Source: Cyanobacteria bacterium UBA1186
Lineage (GTDB): Bacteria; Cyanobacteriota; Vampirovibrionia; Gastranaerophilales; Gastranaerophilaceae
DNA: 9,434 nucleotides
Direction: 5' to 3'
NCBI GenBank assembly: GCA_002309875.1
Contig: DBYM01000033.1
Coordinates: forward strand, 4,424 to 13,857
Numbering within the stretch: the stretch's first letter is position 1; each line of letters starts with the position of its first letter. Under the pieces are notes generated by a model, which was not told where the DNA came from, searched no databases, and saw only the letters and a list, made by a program, of their open reading frames with translations. Shown piece by piece: positions 1-6,082 of this stretch. A program made the translations under genes and the position numbers.

Positions 1-1355
1 TTATCAAGTATGCAGTATTTTTTAATCTGTTCGGCATTCAGTTCGGAATTTGTGAAAATACCTTCATTCCTGTATCTTTCAGCCTGTATTTTGCGTGCCT
101 TAACCACCCGTTCTCTTATTGCGGAAGACGGCTCTGCGTCGTTTTTTGTATTAACAAGTTCCTCCGTTGTAAGTCGGGGCACGTTGATAATCAGGTCAAT
201 TCTGTCCAAGAGAGGACCCGATAATCTTGCTCTGTACCGTTGAATCTGAGGCTCCGTGCAGGTGCATTGTTTTTCTTTATCCCCCAAAAATCCGCACGGA
301 CAGGGATTCATCGCTCCCAAAAGCATAAATTTTGAAGGATATTTTATTGAACTTTTTGCCCTTGAGATAACAATTTCGCCGTCTTCAAGCGGCTGCCTTA
401 AAACTTCTAAAACGTTTCTCGGGAATTCAACCATTTCGTCAAGGAACAGCACCCCTCTGTGTGCGAGAGTGATTTCACCGGGCTTAGGGTTTGTACCTCC
501 GCCGATTATACCGTTTGGCGATGCGGTGTGGTGAACTGCTCTGTAAGGACGTTTTGTCATAAGAGGCTCGTCCTGACTCAATAGACCGCTTATACTGTAT
601 ATTTTGGTTAATTCTAGGGCTTCTTCAAGTTCAAGCGGAGGGAGAATTGAAGCCATACATTTTGCCATAAGTGTTTTGCCTGATCCGGGAGAGCCTGTCA
701 TAAGCAGGTTATGTCCGCCTGCGGCTGCAATCTCGAGCGCTTTTTTAGCCTTTTGCTGACCTTTGACATCTTTGAAATCATACGTATAATCCGTATTTGA
801 ATGGGTTTCAAGATACTTGTCAATATCAATTACGGTAGGCTGAATCGGAGTTTCCGAAAAATGTGCGGGAATATCTCCGAGATGTTTTACACCGTATATA
901 TTTACTCCCTGAACAAGAGCGGCTTCTTTTGAGTTTGATTCGGGAACAAAAACATTTGTTATTCCATGCTCTTTGAGCCCGAGGACAAGCGGAAGGACAC
1001 CGTTCACGGCTCTCAGAGAGCCGTCTAAAGATAATTCACCGATATAAGCCGTGTTTTCATCATCGGGGATATTTACACCTTCCTCTTTGAGTATTCCGAT
1101 TGCAATCGGGAGGTCAAAATTCGTTCCCTCTTTTCTGATATCTGCGGGAGCAAGATTTACGACAACCCTGCCCTGCGGGAAAGAAAACCCCGAATTTTTT
1201 ATTGCGGAGCGGACTCTTTCTCTCGCTTCGTTTACCGCATTATCGGGAAGCCCTACGATGCTTACGTTTGGAAGCGAATTTATAACATCTACTTCCACTT
1301 CGATTTTATGAGCATTAATTCCAACGGTTGTTGCCGTAATCGCTTTTGTGACCAT
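1..1355 (-). CDS. comM: ComM/YifB family Mg-chelatase-like AAA+ ATPase, C-terminus cut by window edge
   Basis: This is an AAA+ ATPase of the ComM/YifB family. ComM homologues act as hexameric branch-migration helicases that help integrate incoming DNA during natural transformation. The visible part is 451 codons read leftward from an ATG at 1355; the family is usually about 500 residues, so roughly 50 residues are missing. Residues 1 to about 170 form the ChlI/Lon-S5-like N-terminal domain, opening MVTKAITATTVGINAHKIEV and containing SIVGLP. Walker A is GSPGSGKT at residues 221-228 and Walker B is VLFLDE at 302-307. These are followed by the family-typical MNPCPCG segment, a later CTC cysteine pair, and the RLSGPLLDRID motif. 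It is divergent from grpE with 121 bp between them. No ribosome-binding site precedes the ATG, and a -10 box sits 6 nt upstream, so the mRNA is probably leaderless. Family assignment is secure; whether the host is competent cannot be seen. Confidence 0.95.
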   Translation of the reverse strand, partial: MVTKAITATTVGINAHKIEVEVDVINSLPNVSIVGLPDNAVNEARERVRSAIKNSGFSFPQGRVVVNLAPADIRKEGTNFDLPIAIGILKEEGVNIPDDENTAYIGELSLDGSLRAVNGVLPLVLGLKEHGITNVFVPESNSKEAALVQGVNIYGVKHLGDIPAHFSETPIQPTVIDIDKYLETHSNTDYTYDFKDVKGQQKAKKALEIAAAGGHNLLMTGSPGSGKTLMAKCMASILPPLELEEALELTKIYSISGLLSQDEPLMTKRPYRAVHHTASPNGIIGGGTNPKPGEITLAHRGVLFLDEMVEFPRNVLEVLRQPLEDGEIVISRAKSSIKYPSKFMLLGAMNPCPCGFLGDKEKQCTCTEPQIQRYRARLSGPLLDRIDLIINVPRLTTEELVNTKNDAEPSSAIRERVVKARKIQAERYRNEGIFTNSELNAEQIKKYCILD

Positions 1356-1361
1356 AGTTTG

Positions 1362-1390
1362 ATTATACTACGCAGACTTCCGTTTGTGAA
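1362..1390 (-). promoter_or_regulatory. comM promoter (TTCACA-17-TATAAT), predicted leaderless start
   Basis: On the minus strand, TTCACA (1390-1385) and TATAAT (1367-1362) are separated by exactly 17 bp, close to the sigma70 consensus. Only CAAACT lies between the -10 box and the comM ATG. A start site 7 nt after the -10 box therefore falls on the A of ATG. An A/T run just upstream (about 1391-1410) could act as an UP-like element. Confidence 0.75.
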
Positions 1391-1427
1391 TTATTAAAAA
1401 AAAGTGAATATTATCGGAATTTGATAT

Positions 1428-1455
1428 TTGTCGGCTTATAATTATCATATATAAT
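1428..1455 (+). promoter_or_regulatory. Candidate grpE-dnaJ promoter
   Basis: TTGTCG (1428-1433), a 16-bp spacer and a perfect TATAAT (1450-1455) precede grpE, giving a predicted start near 1462 and a leader of about 15 nt. A second TATAAT at 1437-1442 lacks a good -35. The ribosome-binding site AGGGAG (1465-1470) lies 6 nt before the ATG. No CIRCE repeat (TTAGCACTC-N9-GAGTGCTAA) is present, so HrcA control is not indicated. Confidence 0.55.
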
Positions 1456-1476
1456 ATTGTATGTAGGGAGATAGTT

Positions 1477-2076
1477 ATGGAAAATCCTTTTAAAAAAGCG
1501 TCTAAAGAAACTGAAACGCAGGAAACAAAAGAAACAGAGGATATAGAAACTCAGGAATCCGCTGTTGAAGAAACGGTTGAGGAAACTTCCGAAGCAACTC
1601 AGTCTGAAGAAGAAACCAAAGACGATACGAATCCATGGCAGGAAAAATATGAGGCTTTGAATAATCAGTATCTGAGACTTGCTGCAGATTTTGATAATTA
1701 CAGAAAAAGACAACAGGCCGAAAGGGAAGGCTTGTTAAAATACGGTGCCGAGAATACGGTAAAACAGTTAATCGAGGTAATTGATAACTTTGACAGAGGC
1801 GCTAAAGCCCTTGACGGTATTGACGATTTGGAAAAAGCAAAAGAATGCTTTAATATGGCATATAAGAATTTTAACGACGTTTTGGGAAAAATCGGGCTTG
1901 AAACGATTAAGGCTGAAGGTGAGGAATTTGATCCTAATATGCATGAAGCCGTAATGCGGACTCCGACTTCCGAAACTCCGGAAAACGTTATTATTGCGGA
2001 ATTGCAAAAAGGATATAAACTTGGAGATAAGGTTTTGAGACCTTCGCTTGTGAATGTGGCAACGCCTGAAGGTTAG
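1477..2076 (+). CDS. grpE: GrpE, nucleotide-exchange factor for DnaK
   Basis: A 199-residue cytoplasmic co-chaperone that releases ADP from DnaK. Residues 1-51 are a low-complexity Glu/Thr-rich tail (repeated ET/EE pairs), typical of the disordered GrpE N-terminus. Residues 52-100 form the long dimerising helix, including LAADFDNYRKR at about 68-78. The C-terminal beta domain carries the family signature from FDPNMHEAV (151-159) through ELQKGYKLGDKVLRPSLV (175-192). The ATG at 1477 has AGGGAG 6 nt upstream. dnaJ follows after 20 nt, so the two are surely co-transcribed. dnaK, which often lies between these genes, is absent here. A long antisense reading frame over the N-terminus is a by-product of the GAAAC-rich repeats. 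Confidence 0.97.
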   Translation: MENPFKKASKETETQETKETEDIETQESAVEETVEETSEATQSEEETKDDTNPWQEKYEALNNQYLRLAADFDNYRKRQQAEREGLLKYGAENTVKQLIEVIDNFDRGAKALDGIDDLEKAKECFNMAYKNFNDVLGKIGLETIKAEGEEFDPNMHEAVMRTPTSETPENVIIAELQKGYKLGDKVLRPSLVNVATPEG

Positions 2077-2096
2077 TATTACAGCGGAAGATAAAA

Positions 2097-3221
2097 ATGA
2101 GTGATTATTATGAAATATTGGGCGTTGACAAGAACGCCACAAAAGATGAGATAAAAAGTGCTTTTCGTAAGATGGCAAGGAAATGGCACCCTGATATAAA
2201 TAAAGCCCCCGATGCCGAGGAAAAGTTTAAAGAATTGGGCAAGGCCTATGAAACTCTGATGGACGACGATAAACGTGCAACCTATGACAGGTACGGTGAG
2301 GACGGACTTCAGAATGCGGGATTTAATACCGCAGGCCCGTTTGCTAACGGTTTTGGTGATTTGGAAGAAGTCTTTAATTCGTTTTTCGGCGGCGGATTCG
2401 GTTTTGGAGGTTCACGCAGACAAGATCCTAATGCACCTCAGAGAGGTGATGATTTAAGGCTTGATATTGAACTCGAATTTGAAGAAGCGGTTTTTGGTAT
2501 GAACAGAGAGATCAAGATAGACCATCTTGAAAGTTGTCCTACCTGCCACGGTACGGGTGCCAAAAACGGCTCGAAGCCTCAGCCATGCCAAACCTGCGGC
2601 GGAAGAGGAAGTATTCAGCAGACTACAAGGACCGTTCTCGGGCAATTTACTCAGATTGTAACCTGTCCGCATTGCCACGGCAAAGGAACGGTTATTACAG
2701 ATCCTTGTCCCGATTGTAAAGGGCAGGGCAGAAAAGATGTTGAGAAAAGACTCGATATAAAGATTCCTGCCGGCGTTGACAACGGCTCAAAGATGAGACT
2801 TTCGCAGGAAGGTGACAGCGGTATAAACGGCGGGTCTGCAGGAGATTTGTATATCGTAATTCACGTTAAACCTTCGGATTATTACAGGCGTGACGGGGTT
2901 AATGTGTTTACAAAACTTGATATTACGCCTGCTCAGGCAGTTTTGGGTGCGACGGTTAAGATTAAAACCCTTGACGGGGAAAAAGATGTTACGATTCCTG
3001 CGGGGATTCAGCACGGTGAAGTCGTAAAGATTAAAGGTGCCGGCGTGCCTAATATTTCAAAGCCGACAGTCAGAGGGGACCACGTTGTAGTGGTTGCCGT
3101 TAAAACACCTACGCATATTTCTAATGAGGAGAAAGCCCTCTACCAGAAACTTTTTGCCATTGATTCCGCAAAATTTGGAAACGGCAGTATTAAAGAGCGA
3201 ATGAAAGGTGTTTTTAAATAA
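2097..3221 (+). CDS. dnaJ: DnaJ, type I (class A) J-domain co-chaperone
   Basis: A 374-residue full-length type I DnaJ, which delivers substrates to DnaK and stimulates its ATPase. The J domain occupies residues 1-70 with the catalytic HPD at 31-33. A Gly/Phe-rich linker (about 75-106, including GGGFGFGG) follows. The zinc-binding region has four CxxCxGxG repeats: CPTCHGTG (147-154), CQTCGGRG (164-171), CPHCHGKG (190-197) and CPDCKGQG (204-211). The two C-terminal beta-sandwich domains run to the end (LDIKIPAGVDNG near 219; VTIPAGIQHGEVVKIKG near 300). GGAAG (2086-2090) lies 6 nt before the ATG. The gene is 20 nt downstream of grpE, and all zinc ligands are intact. Confidence 0.97.
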   Translation: MSDYYEILGVDKNATKDEIKSAFRKMARKWHPDINKAPDAEEKFKELGKAYETLMDDDKRATYDRYGEDGLQNAGFNTAGPFANGFGDLEEVFNSFFGGGFGFGGSRRQDPNAPQRGDDLRLDIELEFEEAVFGMNREIKIDHLESCPTCHGTGAKNGSKPQPCQTCGGRGSIQQTTRTVLGQFTQIVTCPHCHGKGTVITDPCPDCKGQGRKDVEKRLDIKIPAGVDNGSKMRLSQEGDSGINGGSAGDLYIVIHVKPSDYYRRDGVNVFTKLDITPAQAVLGATVKIKTLDGEKDVTIPAGIQHGEVVKIKGAGVPNISKPTVRGDHVVVVAVKTPTHISNEEKALYQKLFAIDSAKFGNGSIKERMKGVFK

Positions 3222-3230
3222 TTAATCTTG

Positions 3231-3263
3231 TGTTAGAATTGTATTGAAAAAGAATGTTGGGAG
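3231..3263 (+). promoter_or_regulatory. Extended -10 and ribosome-binding site deciding the start of the propeller gene
   Basis: TGTTAGAAT (3231-3239) is an extended -10 element (TGn plus TAGAAT) without a convincing -35. It predicts a transcript start near 3246. GGGAG (3259-3263) lies 7 nt before GTG 3271. A possible TTG start at 3244 would fall at or before the predicted transcript start, so the GTG is preferred. No terminator is visible after dnaJ, so read-through is also likely. Confidence 0.45.
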
Positions 3264-3270
3264 AAACATT

Positions 3271-4710
3271 GTGCGCAAACTTCTTACAATTTTAGGAATA
3301 ATTATTTTTACCTGTACTTCAGCCTTTGCGGCTAAAATTCCTGATGAAGTTGTTGAATATATTAATAAGACGGTTCCCGGCTCGGATATCAGATTTGACG
3401 GGGTAATTATACTTCCCGACAATACGGTTTATCTGCCTCTTTTTCCGTCACTGTTTTCGGATATAAATAAATTAAAAATTAAAGAATCTTATCCTGCGGG
3501 CAGAGATTTGACTCAAAGGCCCGACGTTATCATATTTAATAACGAGTTTGTAATGATGAAGGTTTTGTCCGACGGAGAAGGTCATAAGACTGTTTTGCAT
3601 ATGACAAATCCTCCGCTTCAGGTCAGAACAGGCTTATTGCCTCAGGACATGCTTGTTCCCAGCGGTTTGGTAATACCGGAAAATATTAAAGGTATTATCG
3701 GTAACCTGAAAATAGATACAAAGAACGAAGATATTATCAAATTGACTACAAAAGAAAGTTTTGAAGAACTTTCGGACGCACCTAAGAATACGGGAAGTCA
3801 GGCGGTAATTTCTCCGCTTGTAAATAAGACTTTGTTTGTCACAACCAATTATTCCAAGAATATTCAGGTGGTTGATCCGGGGCAGAGTTCTCCAAAGTAT
3901 TCTTTGGCGCAAAAATCCGTTCCTATTGATGTAGAAACGGTTGATAACGGTAAATTCCTGCTCGTAACTTCTTATGAACGTCCTTATTTGGACATTGTTT
4001 CTGTTGCGGATTCGAGATTTATCAAACAGATTAACCTCGGCTCGTTCCTTTCGGAAATTGTAATTGATAAGGCCGCAAACAAGGCTTATGTTACATCTCC
4101 GGGCGCATCTACAATCTTTGTAATCGACCTGAAAACAATGTCTTTGATTCAGAAAATAAAAGTCAACGGTTATTGCGAAAAACTTGTTCTTGCGGGCGAT
4201 AAAATCTTTTATTCCGATAAACTCAAAAATGAAATATGGGCGATTGAAACAAAGAATGAATACACTCTTAAAAACATAGGTAAGTTCCCTAATGTTTCGG
4301 GAATAGCCTTTGCAAATAACAAAGTGTACCTGTCAAGCAGAACAAAGAGCAGAGTGGCGGTTGTAGATTATAACACATTAGGGCTGGAAAACGAGTTTAC
4401 AACCGTGAACAAACCCGTAGCAATGGAATTATTCGGTAATGTGCTTTATGTATTGGGCGCACAGAACAACACACTGCAATGTCTTGATGCCGAATCAGGA
4501 AAGATTATAGGCAGTATTGAACTCGGAACGGGCGGATTTTCTGCTAAACTGAGAAGAATACAGGATACCGATTTGGCAATAGTTACCGACGTAAAAAATG
4601 ATATGTTTACCCTTGTTGATTTGTCAAAGGGCAAGGTTTTAAAGACATATACACTGAGCATTCCGCTTAATGATGTTATTGTTGCGGATAAAGTAAGGTT
4701 GTTTGATTAA
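3271..4710 (+). CDS. Exported YncE/YVTN-like seven-bladed beta-propeller protein
   Basis: A 479-residue protein with a Sec signal peptide: MRK, a hydrophobic core LLTILGIIIFTCTSA and an AFA|A cleavage site near residue 20. It has no lipobox, so it is probably periplasmic or secreted. Residues 21 to about 180 form an N-terminal domain I do not recognise. From about 185 to the end there are seven spaced repeats of the YVTN type (beta strand, T/S-x-polar turn, strand ending in VVD or VID): about 187-202, 228-244, 271-286, 311-325, 351-366, 391-406 and 435-450. Seven repeats would close a standard seven-bladed ring. No catalytic residues can be assigned; such propellers usually bind ligands or partner proteins. 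The GTG start is chosen for its GGGAG site and clean signal peptide; an in-frame TTG at 3244 would add nine polar residues. The methyltransferase gene abuts it directly. Fold call is good, function unknown. Confidence 0.82.
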   Translation: MRKLLTILGIIIFTCTSAFAAKIPDEVVEYINKTVPGSDIRFDGVIILPDNTVYLPLFPSLFSDINKLKIKESYPAGRDLTQRPDVIIFNNEFVMMKVLSDGEGHKTVLHMTNPPLQVRTGLLPQDMLVPSGLVIPENIKGIIGNLKIDTKNEDIIKLTTKESFEELSDAPKNTGSQAVISPLVNKTLFVTTNYSKNIQVVDPGQSSPKYSLAQKSVPIDVETVDNGKFLLVTSYERPYLDIVSVADSRFIKQINLGSFLSEIVIDKAANKAYVTSPGASTIFVIDLKTMSLIQKIKVNGYCEKLVLAGDKIFYSDKLKNEIWAIETKNEYTLKNIGKFPNVSGIAFANNKVYLSSRTKSRVAVVDYNTLGLENEFTTVNKPVAMELFGNVLYVLGAQNNTLQCLDAESGKIIGSIELGTGGFSAKLRRIQDTDLAIVTDVKNDMFTLVDLSKGKVLKTYTLSIPLNDVIVADKVRLFD

Positions 4711-5274
4711 ATGCCCGGTTTTGATGAAGTTACGAACGGCATCTTGGCAGGTCTGGAAGAAACTCAGAAGGAGTTTTGGAACGTTGATCGTAAGACGGCC
4801 AATCTGCTCCACTGCCTTATTTTGGCCACGGATTCAAAATCCGTTTTGGAGGTAGGCACTTCAAACGGTTATTCGGGGATTTGGATAACAAAGGCCCTGA
4901 AAAGTACGGGCGGAAGGCTTACTACGATTGAATATTATGATAAAAGGCAGAGTATTGCGCTTGAGAATTTTAAAAAGTGCGGAACGTTTGACATAGTAAG
5001 ACCTTTGCAGGGCTCAGCCTGTGAAATTTTGGAAAGCCTGAGCGAAGATGAAATCTTTGATTTTGTGTTCATTGATGCAAATAAATCCGAATATGTGAAA
5101 TACTTCGAACTTGTAAAACCTCATTTGTCGGACAAGGCAATGATAGCGGCAGATAATATTACATCACACCCCGAAAAAGTTAAGACGTTTATTGATGCGG
5201 TTTCGGAGGACAAAAATTTCCGGCATGAGATAATTAATCTGCCGGGCGGACTTTTACTCGCATACAAGGTTTAG
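4711..5274 (+). CDS. SAM-dependent class I O-methyltransferase (COMT/CCoAOMT-like)
   Basis: A 187-residue Rossmann-fold methyltransferase resembling the bacterial family-3 O-methyltransferases. The SAM-binding motif I is VLEVGTSNGYSG (45-56). The acidic residue that would hold the ribose is E74 in TTIEYYD. DFVFIDANK (117-125) and ADNI (147-150) supply D122, D148 and N149, matching the Asp/Asp-Asn metal site of catechol O-methyltransferases. Length is slightly short for the family (about 200-220), mainly at the N-terminus, where substrate-lid helices usually sit. The ATG follows the TAA of the propeller gene with no gap and only a weak TAAGG 12 nt upstream, suggesting translational coupling. 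Its stop overlaps the end of the convergent sigma gene. The substrate cannot be inferred. Confidence 0.88.
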   Translation: MPGFDEVTNGILAGLEETQKEFWNVDRKTANLLHCLILATDSKSVLEVGTSNGYSGIWITKALKSTGGRLTTIEYYDKRQSIALENFKKCGTFDIVRPLQGSACEILESLSEDEIFDFVFIDANKSEYVKYFELVKPHLSDKAMIAADNITSHPEKVKTFIDAVSEDKNFRHEIINLPGGLLLAYKV

Positions 5275-5966
5275 TAGTCGTCTCTGCCTCTTGCCTTCAG
5301 ATATTCCCTGATTTGGTTAAGCGAGAACTGTATGATTCTTGTAATACGTGAAGGAGAAAGACCTACCATTGTTGCAATATCTTTTGCCTGCATGTTACGG
5401 TAAAAACGATATTCTACAACAGTTCTTTCTTTTTGCGGGAGTTGGGCTATTGCCTGCTTGACGAGTTTGCTCATTTCAATGATTTCGGCTTTTTCATCAG
5501 GCATAGCGGAGGGGTCTTTTATAAAATCAAACGGAGACGCATTATCCGTTGCCGCTGCGGCTAATCCGTCGATGGATAATATTGTTTCGTAAACCGCTTC
5601 ACGAACTTTAGCGGGAGATATTGAGAATCCCATATCGGAGGAGTCCATATCATCACCGAAATCAGATGATGAATCTGATGTGTACGAATCTTCCTCTCCT
5701 TCGGATTTATGTTTTAAGGTGTACCATTTGTACCGATGGCGAAGTTCATTCCTGATTGCCCAGCGGACAGCCGTTCCTATATAGGCTTCGTTGTATCTTT
5801 CAAGTTGTTCTTCCGTTTTATCTTTAATCAAAGTTTGTATAGCAATTACGCCGATACTAACCAATTCTTCGTATTCAATCATGTGGTTAGGTATTCGTCT
5901 TTGCTCTACTCTCGCTATCTTTTGTACAATACTTATGTATTGCTTGATTAAAGTATTATTATCCAT
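5271..5966 (-). CDS. Sigma-70 family sigma factor, FliA-like, without a recognisable region 3
   Basis: An alternative sigma factor of about 231 residues, close to the length of FliA (about 240). Region 2 covers about residues 7-77, including IEYEELVSIGVIAIQTLI and a region 2.4-like AVRWAIRNELR that resembles the equivalent part of FliA. Region 4 covers about 172-225: AIAQLPQKERTVVEYRFY, then a helix-turn-helix MQAKDIATMVGLSPSRITR. Between them, a Ser/Asp/Glu-rich stretch (about 88-114) and a non-conserved segment replace region 3. Two ATGs occur (5969 and 5966); AAGG at 5974-5971 is 1 nt from the first and 4 nt from the second, so the second is preferred. It lies 113 bp downstream of flhB on the same strand, which suggests a flagellar role, but a general alternative sigma is possible. 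Its stop overlaps that of the convergent methyltransferase. Confidence 0.88.
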   Translation of the reverse strand: MDNNTLIKQYISIVQKIARVEQRRIPNHMIEYEELVSIGVIAIQTLIKDKTEEQLERYNEAYIGTAVRWAIRNELRHRYKWYTLKHKSEGEEDSYTSDSSSDFGDDMDSSDMGFSISPAKVREAVYETILSIDGLAAAATDNASPFDFIKDPSAMPDEKAEIIEMSKLVKQAIAQLPQKERTVVEYRFYRNMQAKDIATMVGLSPSRITRIIQFSLNQIREYLKARGRDDY

Positions 5967-5992
5967 CATACCTTACATGTTAACCTTATTTA

Positions 5993-6021
5993 ATCTTACC
6001 TTTATTTTGATTATTTTTCAA
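5993..6021 (-). promoter_or_regulatory. Promoter of the sigma factor gene (TTGAAA-17-TAAGAT)
   Basis: On the minus strand, TTGAAA (6021-6016) and TAAGAT (5998-5993) are 17 bp apart and lead into the sigma gene with a leader of about 20 nt. The sequence fits a housekeeping sigma70 promoter rather than the TAAA/GCCGATAA pattern of FliA-dependent promoters. This suggests the sigma gene is not simply transcribed from flhB. Confidence 0.55.
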
Positions 6022-6047
6022 GACTTTAGTCTCATCTGAAAAGATGA
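6021..6047. repeat. Tandem pair of short inverted repeats upstream of the sigma promoter
   Basis: Two adjoining dyads occupy the flhB-sigma spacer: AGACT-TT-AGTCT (6021-6032), whose edge touches the -35 box of the sigma promoter, and TCATCT-GAAA-AGATGA (6032-6047), a 6-bp stem with a 4-nt loop. Neither is followed by a T run on the minus strand, so they do not look like an intrinsic terminator for flhB. The first could be an operator; the second a small hairpin in an flhB read-through transcript. Confidence 0.4.
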
Positions 6048-6082
6048 TTAATGTTCAGACAAGGGCTGATTTTAGAGGTAGA

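Noticed and set aside
10..1311. Several plus-strand open frames (10-243, 256-534, 1051-1311)
   Set aside because: All are antisense to the continuous comM frame, which contains intact Walker motifs.
1477..1630. GAAAC-rich direct repeats at the start of grpE as a possible repeat array
   Set aside because: They are irregular codon-level repeats encoding a disordered Glu/Thr tail, with no fixed unit or spacers as in a CRISPR array.
1411..1713. 100-residue minus-strand open frame rich in Phe, Leu and Arg
   Set aside because: It lies antisense to the Glu/Thr-rich start of grpE. Its hydrophobic composition is the reverse complement of GAA/ACA repeats, and it has no ribosome-binding site.
1768..2178. 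136-residue minus-strand open frame
   Set aside because: It is antisense across grpE and the start of dnaJ, two certain genes, and its sequence shows no domain.
3244..3270. TTG at 3244 as the start of the beta-propeller gene
   Set aside because: It lies at or before the predicted transcript start and lacks a ribosome-binding site. GTG 3271 has GGGAG 7 nt upstream and gives a standard signal peptide.
5736..6039. Two overlapping plus-strand open frames of 71 and 82 residues
   Set aside because: They are antisense to the start of the sigma factor gene, which has conserved region 2, and end in its promoter region.
6032..6047. Hairpin TCATCT-GAAA-AGATGA as an flhB terminator
   Set aside because: The stem is short and AT-rich and is not followed by a T run on the minus strand.
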